A stretch of 64,000 nucleotides of DNA from Aquilaria yunnanensis (taxonomy: Eukaryota; Streptophyta; Magnoliopsida; Malvales; Thymelaeaceae), in assembly GCA_039654915.1 (NCBI GenBank), contig CM077594.1:95308893-95372892 (forward strand), in the 5' to 3' direction. The notes under the pieces were generated by a model. That model did no database searches, had not been told where the DNA came from, and saw only the letters and a program-made list of their open reading frames with translations. Each line of letters opens with the position of its first letter. Within the stretch, counting starts at the first letter, position 1. A program made the position numbers and the translations under genes. Positions 26,580 to 38,854 of the stretch are shown here, in pieces.

Positions 26580-26940
26580 AGATTAAACAATATAGTATAT
26601 AGTTTAGGGGTGACAGGTAAAGTTTATCTTTTTTGTAAACTTTTTTATTTGATTTTGCCACTGCAATGCACAAGCATAAAGGCTTGTTCTGATAATGGAA
26701 TTAAATACTGTAGTATATCATGCGGTACATTGCTTACTGCAGGTAAGCGGGATGTGGGGCAAATGTTTTTGTATTTTGTTATTTTTTCGCACGAAATACT
26801 GCTGTATACTGTGGTATTTTGCGGTATTTCACATACTAATAGATTTTATGTACATTTGGTCTAAAAACTTAAGTATACCGTAAATACTGTGAGGTATGTA
26901 CCATGATATTTTATCTTTTAACTGCAAAAAAAAAAAAAGA
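26580..26940. repeat. GGTAT/ATACC-rich element fragment
   Basis: Many short words such as TGCGGTA, TGTGGTATTTTGCGGTATTT and GTATACCGTAAATACTG occur in both orientations. The same vocabulary fills 32044-32717, so this is probably a partial copy of that element. No coding capacity. The following stretch to about 27420 is plain AT-rich DNA. Confidence 0.45.
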
Positions 26941-27432
26941 CAATATTGAATAATTTATAACCAGTGGGAGATAAAAACCAAACAATTTGAAATATAATTC
27001 TAAAAATTGCTGCCAATCATTATATAAAAAGTAGGGAGAAAGTTTAGATTTCTAAATATAAGGGAATAACTGTAATGAAACAAATTTCAGTTTGTTTTTG
27101 GATGATTTAAAGAAGTAAATGATAATATACAAATTAAGACCGAAAAGAAACTCAAGCAGAAGAGAGAGCCAGGAGTTATAGGCTTGTTTGTAGTTTATTG
27201 ATCGAAGCTGATATTGGTCTTTGGTAGTCCAACTCAATTTATTTCTATTTTCTATGGTTATTTTACTGTATTTTATTTTTTCGTTATTTGAGGACTCGTA
27301 ATTTTAAATGTTAATGTCTGGTGAATTTTGGAGTTTGAGTCCTGCTCAGAGTTGGGTTCCACCACGTACTTGGCTTGGAAGGAACGCTACAATTGACTAG
27401 AAAGGAACGCTGCGAAGGCGGCCAACCAAAAT

Positions 27433-27440
27433 TATATAAA
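27433..27440 (+). promoter_or_regulatory. TATA box of the J-domain gene
   Basis: TATATAAA, about 75 bp upstream of the ATG at 27513, correctly placed for a transcription start near 27465 and a leader of about 45-50 nt. Confidence 0.6.
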
Positions 27441-27512
27441 CTCAGCAACATATTGCTCTGTTTTCGATTGCTTTCTCTCTGCCATCTCTGTTTCTCACTC
27501 CAATCGATCACC

Positions 27513-28352
27513 ATGTCAATGTTGGACAACCTTCTCAAGATGTCCGCCGAGAGGGCTCGTGACGCCGCTGACGAGTTCTTCAAGCACCAAAACCTGGAGT
27601 TCGCCATCCGATCCATCAACGCCGCCAGAGAGTTCGACGCTCACATCCCTCAAGTCGAAGCCTATCTCACAGCCTACATGGTTCACAAGCTCGCCGCTGC
27701 CGGAAAGACGCACTACGAGGTCCTCGCCATCGACGACTCCCAAGCCGACAAGACTGCCATCAGAGATCACTATAAGAGAATGGCCATCCTTTTGCATCCG
27801 GACAAGAACAGATCTGTCGCTGCGGAGGGCGCTTTCAAGATTGTTCATTCAGCTTGGGAGGTTCTGTCCGACCCCGAGAAGAGAGCCGCCTACGATCGCC
27901 GCCTTACCGCCACGGCCAACGCATCGACGAGAAAGCAGCAGCCAAAAAAGCCAGAAAGGGCCAACCCATGGTCGAGAAAAGGGCAGCCGAAAAAGCCAGA
28001 GACGGCCAATGCATCGCGGAGAAAGCAGCCGCAACCGCCAAAAAAGCCAGAGACGAAAAACCAGCAGCAGACCAAGCCAGAGGCCAGACCTAGTCCAGCT
28101 GGAACCAAATGGGCTGGTTCTGACTTCGAGCAGCAGTCATCAGGGAGAAGAGCCCGACCATCGACCTCCCACGTGGTACGGAGTCCCGGTGGGATAAGCA
28201 TCCAGGCCCGGTGTGGCAACTATATCCAGGTCCGTCGGTACAGCAGCTACGGCTGTCGCGTTGAGACAATCCTAAGGACAGCCGATGGTTCGTTCGTAAA
28301 TCTGGGCCATTCCCCCATCCTTGCGGCCCTGCCAGGCTCGCCAATGATTTGA
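27513..28352 (+). CDS. Short J-domain (DnaJ/Hsp40-like) protein
   Basis: A 279-residue intronless protein. J-domain proteins stimulate the ATPase of Hsp70 through an HPD motif. The N-terminus (residues 1-62; AERARDAADEFFKHQNLEFAIRSI-like helix) and the J domain (about 66-129, HPD at 95-97) match the large plant DnaJ/DUF3444 family, whose members are usually 500-1000 residues. Here the protein instead runs into a basic linker with three PKKPE motifs (144-148, 159-163, 176-180) and a C-terminal 50 residues I cannot place. The zinc-ribbon and DUF3444 are absent. The frame stays open 46 codons upstream, but the TATA box at 27433 and the context ATCACCATGTC favour the ATG at 27513. GC content is far above that of the flanks. 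A canonical AATAAA follows at 28447. Probably nuclear or cytosolic, given the Lys-rich linker; the client is unknown. Confidence 0.85.
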   Translation: MSMLDNLLKMSAERARDAADEFFKHQNLEFAIRSINAAREFDAHIPQVEAYLTAYMVHKLAAAGKTHYEVLAIDDSQADKTAIRDHYKRMAILLHPDKNRSVAAEGAFKIVHSAWEVLSDPEKRAAYDRRLTATANASTRKQQPKKPERANPWSRKGQPKKPETANASRRKQPQPPKKPETKNQQQTKPEARPSPAGTKWAGSDFEQQSSGRRARPSTSHVVRSPGGISIQARCGNYIQVRRYSSYGCRVETILRTADGSFVNLGHSPILAALPGSPMI

Positions 28353-28446
28353 GTTTCGATCTTCTATTGTTTAATTCTTTTCATCTTCATTCATTGCCGG
28401 GAAGTTACTGTAATCGACTTGTGTACACTACTTGATTGATTTCTTC

Positions 28447-28452
28447 AATAAA
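28447..28452 (+). terminator. Poly(A) signal of the J-domain gene
   Basis: AATAAA, 95 bp after the stop codon, in a typical AT/T-rich 3' UTR context. Confidence 0.5.
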
Positions 28453-28499
28453 ATTGAGGCATTCATTGTTTACAGTAGTGTATATTTAACATTTACCTG

Positions 28500-30392
28500 T
28501 AACTTTTTCTCCTCTTCACAGTAGTGGAGCTATAGGAAAGTATGATGAAGTTTGCAGTAGGAGTTTGCAAAAACTGCCATGTTTGACTGGGTTGTTGACT
28601 TCTAGCGAGTGAAGCTGCTGTGGATGTATTTTTGCAAGCATGATTGGGAAGATAATTCGACTTTGTTTGCATGTTTTCTGTATGGAGGATTCTGGTTTGC
28701 ATCACATAATGCTCAAATCTGTCATTGAATGGTTATGTACAGCTCTGAAATAGGAACAATATAAGCCTGGAATTCTTCTGACCTTATCAATGCGTTTGTG
28801 CAGTGAAAGAGTGCTTATGTATTTTTGCATGAAATAGTTGACCTTTTCAATGCTGTACTACTTAAATGACACTAGTCTAAGCACTTTGGGTGGCAGAATC
28901 TCAAGATTTGGATGAAAGGTGAAAATAAGAGCAGAAGCTGCAGGTTTATTGTGGAATTATGAGGTTTGGAGGTCAGATTTGAACTGGGACTTTTATACAG
29001 AGATTCCTGAGGTGAAACAAGTTTCTTCAGAGTAAAGAAATATATCTGCAAAGTTTGGTTGAGAAATTCCTAGTGGAACTTAATTTCACTCTTCAAAACC
29101 AAGCTTCCAAGAGTACTGTGACTTGCAAATGTGGAAGGTGTGAAGGTCCAGGTGGTATCTTGGACACTAGTCTAGAAAACTTGCATTATCAAGGAGGAGG
29201 CCAGAAAAGTGATTTGCTGCTGTTATGTAAGAAAAGCCTGCAAATTGGATAGAAATGACCATGTTTGACCACAGTTTGACTTTGAGACAGAAGGGATTTT
29301 GATTTGAAATTTTGCAGTCAAGTGTATTTTTATATTATGAACATGCTCAAGTCTTTAAAACAAAGTTTGGCTCTGGAGGTTTTGATTAGTCTTGATGATT
29401 CAATGGGGACTTGTGATTTTGTTCTATGGCAGTTATGAGAAACCAGAGAAAACCTGCAATTGGTTGGGTTTGTTTGCCAAATTTGACCAAGGAGTTGATT
29501 TTGGATTGGAGGAAGAATTATGAGCTGAATTTTGTAGACAACAATGTTTTTACATTAAGGATATGCTCCAATATTCAAATCAGATGATAATCTTGGAGAA
29601 ATTGGTTTCACCATTCTGACTGCTAAGAGGAAAAGCAATATTTTCTGGTTTGATTCGTTCTGAGCACTTGTATCCAACTGAGTTTGGTTCTGTGGTGAAG
29701 GTATTTGGTCCTATGAAGTATAGTACATGGGGAGCTGCACCGTTAAGGTGAAGGCTAAATGCTGCAGCCATAAAAGTAAAACTGATATATTCCAGGCACA
29801 CTAGACTGCTGAGATGTGCAATAATGATAAAAAGAATTGAATAGCTTCGGGAAAGATTGATTTAGGAAGACAAGAGGGGAACACACAGGTCTGGCTCAGA
29901 AAAGAACTAGAGACCAGGAAGTTTAGACTGCGGGATTGAAATTAGAAATATGCTGAGGTTTGACTTGTCTTTTGACTTTTTAAGCAATACACTTGTTGGA
30001 GGGAAGCATATGTTTGAAGGACTTCTGGAGTAATTATAACCTAAAGACCCTAAACTTTACAAACCTTGAGTCATGAAACCTACTTGGTCTTGGAGCATTA
30101 AAAGCTTAAAGTACTAATTTGCAGGATTGAGTTTTTTGGTTTTCTTTGGATTGTTATCCGTTGCCCAAAAGTTTGATTAGGAGTCTGTATTTGTTGAAGG
30201 AAGGGTGCTATCCATTTACGTGTAATAGTCTTATTATTGCATCTCCTTGTATTAGGCTATTAGCCTTGCTGTCGCTTGGTCGTTGGGGTTAGTTTTGGAT
30301 TCAGCACCCTGCGGAAATTCTTCGGTTCAGGTTGTATGATTTCTACCTCAATAATAAAGCTTTTCCTTCTTCAAAAAAAAAAAAAAAAAAAA
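28500..30392 (+). repeat. Internally repetitive non-coding block with poly(A) tail
   Basis: The block contains several diverged copies of one motif series: CTGCAA(A/T)...TTTGACC...GTTGA(C/T)TT...TTTTTACATTA..., seen at about 28545-28660, 29235-29370, 29445-29580 and 29935-30000. It ends with an AATAAAGCTTTTCCTTCTTC signal followed by 19 A residues at about 30373-30391. The terminal poly(A) suggests insertion by retroposition (LINE, SINE-like or a retrocopied non-coding transcript). A 64-residue frame at 29055-29252 has no known domain. A flanking target duplication was looked for but not found. Confidence 0.45.
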
Positions 30393-32043
30393 CAAGTAGA
30401 GAAAGTATGAGCCCTTAAATGGTACTCGTTTTCAATTAAAACAGTATAAGAATAAAAGAAGGGGCGATTCTTTTTTTGTTTTTTTTAGCAAATAAGATAG
30501 TATAACCCTATCACTATGTGAAGCTCCATCAATTTGAATTAAAGTTTAGATGATTTAGATCACAAGATGCTAGTTTGTATTTTTTAGCTGAAACTAATAT
30601 TATTAGAAAGCTCTTACTTTCTCTACTTAGTGATCATTTGAATAGTAGTTTTTTAGAAATTAACAGGTTTATACGAATTTGTTCCCTTATTCTACCTAAA
30701 AATAAAACTAATAAATAATACTTCATGCATCCCATATTCCTTACATCATTTCAGTTTTTTTAATTTAAATTTGGCTTAAATTTATTCATATTATTATTTA
30801 CTAAAAATTTTTAAAAATTTTATATTTAGAAACTAAAAGACTTATATTTTTTAAATATAATTTAAAAATTTTTAGTAAATATTAATATAAATAAATTTAA
30901 GTCATTTTTAAATAAAAAAAAACTTAAATAGTGCAAGGAACTTGGTACGGAAGTAGTCCTTACTTTTAAAAAATATGTTAAAATGATTTTCAGGCATCCT
31001 GAATTTTAATGCATATAAAATTTGAACAAATAGTAATCATCTGAAATAAGCACTTTTCAACATTATTAATAATCTCAACGCAACTTACCTATGCTTATAT
31101 ATGTTTTCTCAAAAAGTAAAAATTAAAAGTAAAAGTAAATAAGTCCTTTTTGAAAAAAAAAATCACAGTAATTTTCTTAAATAAATAGCAACCTAAGAGT
31201 AATAAAGAACATCTTTCCATAAAAAAAAAAAAGAGAGTAATAAGGAACATCTTACATCTTCAATTTGTTCCCACAAAACATCGAAAGGAGCTTTCCCGCA
31301 CTCTTTCAAGAAACAAAAAAAAAAATATGTGGAGAAAAAATGAAAGAAAAAGAACAAGAAGAAGAAATTCCTGCCTTGAAGTGCCATACTTAGGTGATCA
31401 TTGAGTTTATTTTGTTTAAACCGAATTGAATTATTCAGTTTATTTGATTATGGTATTAGATCACTAGAAATTATAATATAGATCGAATTTTTATTTAAAA
31501 TGGAACTCAAACCGAATTGTAATTTTTAGTTCGGCTCCGTTCCAAATTGAAATAATCGAAATTGTACTGTGAGAGGAGATCTAGTTAAAATGCTCTTGGA
31601 GCTTGTGAAGAGAAAAATGAGACAAATTTATCTTATAGGAAGCATAAATGAAGAAGACTGAATCTTGGAATTCAATTAGACAATACCCCAAAATATCAGG
31701 GAATTTATAGGCAGTGAGGGAGAGAAGATAAAGCTGGTTATCTCAGAAATGCAGAAAACAAGTTTGCTACTTGTATGTTATTGCCATGAACCTTCTAAAA
31801 AATGTTTGATGTCTTGAATTAAATGCTTAATGAGTCGAAAAATAATAGACAAACGTCTAAATTAACTTCTACATCTTAGGAACAAGTTTGGATCAACTTG
31901 ACTCGCCTAAACATGTAATAGTAAATGTTTGGTTTAGGCTACAACGTCTTGCAGCCATGCTAAGCAACTCAAACCATTACTTGACCCAGGTAAAATTAAT
32001 AGCGCAAGGATCACCGAAAATAGCCATGACAAGGTTATAATTG
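30393..32043. other. AT-rich intergenic, no gene seen
   Basis: Low-complexity AT-rich DNA. A local inverted repeat at about 30770-30920 (TTTAAATTTGGCTTAAATTTATT paired with AAATAAATTTAAGTCATTTTTAAAT) looks like a small fold-back (MITE-like) insertion. No coding signal. Confidence 0.4.
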
Positions 32044-32717
32044 CAAAGGTGTTAAATACCGTTACTGCTGGGTATACTGTACCCTAAATTTTTAAGGTAT
32101 ATCGTATGATATACCACGCTACATACTGTTACCGTTTTTACAAAAAAATAAATATTAGAGTATTATTTTAAGATGACTTAATTTATTTAATAATTTATTT
32201 TTACACATTTTATATGTATTCTAATTTTTCTCATCATAATTTGTCAAATATAAATAAAATATATATGATAGAAGATATTCAGTTAGAATAGCATGCACCA
32301 AAAATCTAATTTGAGGATATTACTTAACATCACAGGGACTTTCAAACTGCTACCATTCATTAAATTTTTATAGTATTAATTAAGAAAAGTAACAAAAAAA
32401 TAAGAGTAAATGTTTATTTTATGATATGTGTATTATTTATATTTTGATGTTTTATATATTTATGATATTTTTTATGTAAAATGATAAAAAGAAATAGCAA
32501 CAAAAAATAAAATATCGCGGTACTTACCACGCAGTATTTTTGATATACCATGATTTTTTGACAAAATGCACACAAAAAAGTAAGTGGTATGTTGTATACT
32601 GCAAAATATTGTGGCATACCACGCGGTAAAATGAAAAAATGAGAAAAAATTTGTACCGTGTACTGTGTACACGTGGTAAATGGCATATTGCGTGGTATAT
32701 CATAATATCTAACACTA
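32044..32717. mobile_element. GGTAT-rich short TIR element
   Basis: Bounded by AAAGGTGTTAAATAC at the left and, inverted, CATAGTGTTAGATAT at the right, with subterminal arrays of short words (GGTATAC, GCGGTA, CACGCGGTA) in both orientations. Such subterminal repeat arrays are typical of non-autonomous hAT-like elements, but the ends and target duplication are too weak to assign a superfamily. Related fragment at 26580-26940. Confidence 0.45.
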
Positions 32718-32769
32718 TGGTTATTGCTCACCAACTTGCTGCATCTCTCCGCTCTTAGCTTATTTTTGC

Positions 32770-33600
32770 ATAGGCGGATTCATGTTGTATATATTGTGGA
32801 CCTCCCTTTTAAAAAAATATATTAATAAGAGATACATAATTTAATAATTGGAATCTTTTTGAATTTTTTAATGGACCTACATAATTTTCATAATATCTAT
32901 TGAAAGAAAATAATGGGCATCTATCGCTTTAATAAAGACAAAAAATGGGTCAGTCTTTTTCATTTAATGGACCCCCATAATTTAAAAAGATATTAATGAA
33001 ATGTTAATAAGAGATGCATAATTTAATAATTGGACCCCTTTAAATTTTTTAATAGACCCCTATAATTTTCATAACATCTATTGGAACAAAAAAATGTACA
33101 TTTATTGCTTTAATAAAGACAAAAAAAAGGGTCAATTTCTTTTATTGACTAACAATTTTTCAATGGAAAAAGTCGATACTGCCCCTGAACTTTCATACAT
33201 TTCCCCACCCAAACCTTAAACATTTTTTTTTACTCTCTTTTATGTGTAAACATATGAAAAAATTAAGGAGCTAGTTGGAAAATTAAGGGCTAAAAGAGCT
33301 ATTTTTCTTTTACTTTCCACACAGCATGTACATCTCGCTCATCTTCTCCATCATTTATATATACTTTTATAATTTTTGTTGTAGTTTCTTGACCAATGAT
33401 ATTGATAGAAAAAATAGATGTTAAATTCGAGCATTTTTTAAATTTTATTCTAAAAAAAATTCATCATAATGTTTTATATGAGTTTAAATTCTATGTTACA
33501 TATGCAAATTTATAAGCTTTATTATTTAATCTTAAATTTGATATTTGAATATGTATACGGACCCCTCTTTATAAAATTTATGGAGCCACCATTATATCTT
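32770..33600. repeat. Diverged direct duplication with transposon-like ends
   Basis: A unit of about 180 bp (TTAATAAGAGAT(A/G)CATAATTTAATAATTGGA... to GCTTTAATAAAGACAAAAAA) occurs at about 32820-32945 and 33005-33125. The region starts near GGCGGATTCATGTTG and a GGACCCCTCTTTATAAAATTTATGGAGCC block occurs at 33558-33590, wording common in old non-autonomous elements. No protein. Confidence 0.45.
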
Positions 33601-35401
33601 TGTATCTTTTTTCTTATTACAAAAAGAAAAAGATGATTTTAACATAAATTCATTAAAACATACTCTCTTTGTCTCGTAAAGCTTGACTCTTTACCTTTTT
33701 TTTTTTTTTAAAAATTAAAGTTTGAATTAAATATATTCATAGTAATTTGTATTTGTAAAAAAAATCTTTAAAATTATATTTATAAACTATGACTTATAAT
33801 GTACCATCTTCATATATTTCTATAAAAAAATTTTAAAAGAAATAAAATTATAAATTAATTTATGTAAATAGTAACATGGACAAACTTTGCAAAACAAAAA
33901 AAATAATACTCTATGAAACCTGAATGAAACTTGAACTACAAATCATCCAATTTCATACCTTGTTAGTTGAATTGAGGTCGCATTGAGGCCTAAGTAGATG
34001 AGTGAGCTCCAAAGGTCAAGTCGAGGCACCAAGAGTGGTATTAGTGAGAGGTGGGTGTGTTCAAGTTCAAAGAATGTGCTTTAGCATCTGGGTATGGCTA
34101 GGAGAGACGAGAGATGCATTGTGGTCATGCTGCCTTCCTCAAATCTAAGGTGTGTGTCGTTGCTTGTCTCTGAGCATTCGTTACTCGTTGGTTAGGGTGA
34201 AGGCCATGGGAATGGAGTGACTTTGGGCTAATTTCTAAACAGCCCATACACATACAAACATAACATTAAAATTTATGGTCAATTGGGTTTGGTAACCCCT
34301 AAAACTAATCCCAAGAAATTTCGGTTTATTCAGCTACCAAATTAACTAATATTCCAAACCAAAATAGAACTGAAACCAAATCTTTTGTTATTTGATTTAA
34401 ACCAAAACCAAAATGAAATATCAAATTGACTGAATCAAAATTTAAAATTATTTCGGCTTTTTTTTTTGTTTAAACCAAATACTAATCACCCTAGACAAAC
34501 TTGTTACCCCACGGGAAGTCTTTGGAGAGTCAAAAACAAAATTTCTAAAATTTGCGTAGTGTTATTAATTTTGCAACTTAAGTAGTACACCTGCTTTATG
34601 CATTTGAAGGTTTGCACACAAAAACCAAGGATGGTGCGAAGGTATGGGGGGAGATTCAGGACAACGTACAGAGGTTGCCCTATCAGCCTAAAAAAACATA
34701 CTTAACTATTATTTTCTAACTTTAAAACATTAAAAAAAATGAAATAGAAACAAGATTTTCAACAATAACAACAGACACACACACACACACACACACAAAA
34801 AGCGGTGGCTCCTCAATGGGGGCATTGGGTCAATTGCCCTCACTAAAACTTTGTAAACCTTTCGCCACCTATGTACACATGTTTAAAGAATAGGTCCTCA
34901 TATGTTATTTTCACCTACAAATGCCCCAACAAACTCTTTAAATTTTAAAAAATTTAGGATGTATGAGTAATATGTACATTAATATAGTCCTTATCCTATC
35001 ATTTTACCTTTATTTGTTGATTAACTAGTAAAAACTTAAGAATTGACTTTTAATTAACCAACTACCCACTCTCTCTTGATTCTCTCATTCGTATTCCCTA
35101 GATTCTGGCCCCAATTGTTATTTCTTAATTAGACACTACATGTTGAACATTGTAGAGGGTCATGAGAGTAAGAGAAATGCCTTAGGGGGAGATGAGAATC
35201 GAGTTGCCTCAGTATGGATAGCAGTTACCCTTTTCATTGTTTGTTATTCACCCAAGCCTCGCTAGTCACTGTTGTAACTAAGGTCATAGACCTAGGATGT
35301 ATTGAACTTATTATACTTCCTAGTCGATGTGTGTACTTGTTGATAATATTCAAATTATAGTTCTCACTTTGCCTTTATAAGAAAAAATTCTTACAATCAC
35401 C

Positions 35402-35443
<42 letters not shown>

Positions 35444-35815
35444 GACAATACTAACAAATGAGATCTAATCAATCATTTTTTTTACTTTTAATATTGTTGA
35501 GTCATAGTTTCAAATTTCTTATGTGAATGTGATATTTGTGCACTAAATAATCCATTACATATGGGCTGTTATTAGTTATTTGCTCATTTGAGTATACTAG
35601 GTGTATTGGTCGGGCGTTGCTGTGATAATTCATTGTTCAGTTGCCAATCATGAGCAAGCAAAGTTTGGGAACTGAGAAGACAAAGAATTGTGAATTCACA
35701 GAGTCAGTGGTCAAATAGGAAAGTGTGAGGATCAAAATATCAAAGGGTGATCTTAGGGACCAATTTTAACATTCTACCATTTTTTATCTTAATAAGAGGT
35801 GAGTGATGGAGTGAT
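33601..35815. other. Intergenic with two dinucleotide microsatellites
   Basis: No gene. It contains an (AC)n run at about 34776-34797 and a longer (GT)n run at about 35404-35440. GC is slightly higher at 33960-34200 but without a coding frame. Confidence 0.45.
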
Positions 35816-36702
35816 TGAAACTAGCGACTAAAAATTTAGTCGCTAGTTAGTTCAGTCACCAGTCAGTCGCTAGCTTGTGAGCCATGAAAATTATTGTAAT
35901 TGACTAGCTACTAAAATATTCAGTTGCTAGTTTTAGCCGTTAGTCAGTCGCATATTTTATAATTTTTTTTTAAATCAATCGCTATTCAATCACTAATTTG
36001 CTTCAGTTGCTAAATCAAATTAAAACATTCAGCTTCAGCCTCTTTTTCCCTTTTTTTCCTTATTGTTTTTCCTTCTTCCTTCTCTGTTTCTCTCATTGTT
36101 TCTCCTTATTTTTCATTGTTTCGGTCAACCTCAGGGTGCCACCACCGAGTTCCATTTGCACTTCCAGGAATCATCGCTACCCTCGCCGCCCTAGCCATGC
36201 TGCACAGTTGTCCCAAAAGTGCCGCCGTTAAGAGAATCAAAGTTGTCATTGATCTTAATGCAGTCGGTAAAGTAGTTACACAACGGGATTATACTTCTTT
36301 TTCAGCAGTTGATACCATGGGTAAAGTGGAAAATTTGGAAGATGAAGATGATGGAGATGTTTTAGTTGTAATAATATATTTATACTTATATATATAATTA
36401 AAATATACATAATTTTATATAAAATATATCATTAATTCAAAAATTAGAACTTAAACTTGAATTTAGTATAATAATTAATGATTGAAATGATAGGCTTAGC
36501 GACTGAATTAAATATATTAGCGATTGAACTTTCAGTTGCTATTTTAATAAAGTTTAAAATTCTAGCGACTAATTTATTCAATCGTGAATTTTAGTTGCTA
36601 GTCGGTCTCTAACAACCAACGACTAATGATTTTGCTACTGAACTATTCAGTCGCTGGTTAGTCGTAGTTAGTGATTGAAAAATATGCTTTTCTCTTGTAG
36701 TA
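35816..36702. mobile_element. CACTA-like element with subterminal repeats
   Basis: Both sides hold arrays of a CAGTCGCTAG / TAGCGACTGAA-type word in opposite orientations (35820-36000 and 36490-36680). The right end reads, inverted, TACTACAAGAGAAAAGCATA, close to the CACTACAAGAAAA terminus of plant CACTA (En/Spm) elements. No matching left terminus was found, so the left edge is approximate. The interior at 36120-36375 is GC-richer and has a 93-codon frame of no recognised family; it may be captured DNA. Confidence 0.5.
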
Positions 36703-36869
36703 AGCTAGGTTGGGTATTGTTCATTTGTAGCTGAGTGCAATATTTGAACTTTTACCATTTTTCTGTTCTCGGCATGTACTTAGGCTAGGATGGGCACTGT
36801 TCATTTGCAATAGTTTGCAACTCTTCTTTAGTATGTACAAGGTTTTGATGACCCGCACATTGTTGCAGG

Positions 36870-37930
36870 GACTTAATTTGATAAATTTTACAATAAAATA
36901 AATTTTTATTATAAGTAATTAAAAATTTTTAACCCATAAATTCACATTAATCAACTAAAATTTTACTTTATTTTAATTTTGAGTTGGGTTCTCTTTATAT
37001 TATATTCCTATCATTAAAATGATTATTTATGATCAAAATATAGTATTGTGAAACAAAATATTATGTGTGCTTTGGGTCAATACATATTTTCTTTGTTATT
37101 AAAAAAATTTACTAAAATTTTTCATCTCCAATTAATTCAAACTCTAATTTTTAATATCAATAAAAAAATTATCTAGAAAATTTTACTTTAAATTTAAGCA
37201 GTTATTGACCAAATTATTTTAGTAAACTATAAACCTTAAAGTAAATAATTTATGTAGCAAAATTCAATCATCAATAATGATAAAATGATTGAAATATAAA
37301 CCTGTACTTAACTTATGTCAATCAATTAATGGTTTAACTATTAAATTAATAAAAATAAAAGGAAGAGAAAAAAAATTGACTTAAGCCAAATCAACCATAA
37401 CCATAGTTAAAAGTAGGCAAATTATAATGATTAAAGTTTCATTTCAGAAAACAATAATAAAGAAAGATAATAAAAAAAAGTTTGGACCAAGATAAAAACT
37501 GGAAAAATTTTATGTATTAAAGGTTTAATAATTGATTTAATAAAGTCAAAAAATAATTTAATGAAAAAATAAATAAATTATGGTGACTAATGTCCTAGTT
37601 TGAAAGATAGGATATAAAAAACAACAAAATAGTTTGGTGACCAAGACAACGAATAGAAAAAATCTAGTTCAATATTTATTAAATTTGGGGACCAAAATGG
37701 AACACGGAAAGAACTTGGGGACTAACTTCAGAAAGAGTGAAAATTCAGGGATTGAAATTGAGTTTTAACCAAAATAAAACATAAAACAGACTAAAAATGA
37801 AAAATTGAAACACATGTTTCAAAGAGGCAAGTGCCTCATCAAAAAAGGATCAAATTGAAAAAAAAAGCTAATAGCATCCAAGGAAAAGGGGGGAAAAAGA
37901 GGCACTATTTAATATATAATAAAATTCACC
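36870..37930 (+). repeat. Dispersed AT-rich repeat, copy 2
   Basis: Same family and orientation as 8685-9990; the shared order of landmarks runs from GTAATTAAAAATTTTTAACCC-like sequence through ATGATCAAAATATAGT to the repeated 'gggaccaaaatg' phrases and a CACTATTTA end. Confidence 0.55.
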
Positions 37931-38159
37931 ATAGATTAATAGTACAAACACTGGTTTCTTCTAAAAGTAAGTAAGGTATGTGGAAACCCGTATAATAATG
38001 CAAGTCATTGGTGGAACAATATAAAAAGATAAGATATACTTTGACATTAAAAAAAAATTCAAGTATAGATAATTGTAAATACACATAATAGTTAAATGAA
38101 GATGTGTTTACATTAATCATTATAATTTTATGATTTTTTTAAAATACAACCCTAGTTTT

Positions 38160-38660
38160 TTTTGTTTTATAAATACAAATAGAGAAATAATTGACTTAAT
38201 AAAGATAAAAAATAGTTTAATTAAAAAATAAATAAATTATGATCACCACTGTCTTACTTTAGAATATAGTACATAAAATAACAAAAAAAAATTTAGGGAT
38301 CAAAAGAGCAAATAGAAGGTCTAATTAAATAGTTATAAAATTTAGGGATCAAAATGTAACACGGATGTAACTTAGGGCCTAAAATGGAAAAATTAATAAA
38401 TTAGGGACTGAAAATGTCTTTTTACCGAAATAAACGTGAAGGAGACTTAAAACCACAAAAATTACAACATTGGCCCTCACAAAGATGAGCGTCTTGCTAA
38501 AAGAGGATCAAATTAATAAAAAAGTAAATTGCATCCGAAAAAGAGAAAAAAAAAAAAAGGACAAAAGCCCCCCAAAAAAATGATATACTGTTTTATCTAC
38601 TGTAGATGAACAGTAAAATCCATTTTTCTTTAGAATATAGTATAATACATAATGGTGGTT
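38160..38660 (+). repeat. Dispersed AT-rich repeat, copy 3 (3' half)
   Basis: Aligns with the second half of copies 1 and 2, from GACTTAATAAAGATAAAAAATAG to CTACTGTAGATGAACAGT and a following ATATAGTATAATAC. Lying head to tail with copy 2, it suggests insertion of one copy beside another or a partial tandem duplication. Confidence 0.5.
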
Positions 38661-38854
38661 GTGTTTGAAAAAAAAAAAAGGTTAATTCCATATGCAGTTA
38701 CGTAGTTTATTTTCATGTTTTAAATGAGTATTTAAGTTTAAGATTATTCTATCAAAGCCTCTTATTTTAGATTGTGCTTTCAAATTAATTGTTTTTATCA
38801 ATTTCAGTATTAAACCAAATTGAAATCATTGATATGACTAAAATTAACATATTA

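Noticed and set aside
36116..36397. 93-codon ORF within the CACTA-like element
   Set aside because: Considered as a captured gene, but no motif was recognised, so it is mentioned only as possible captured DNA.
38160..38660. Copies 2 and 3 of the AT-rich repeat as the two LTRs of one element
   Set aside because: They are unequal in length, the gap between them is only about 230 bp, and no TG..CA ends or primer-binding site are visible.
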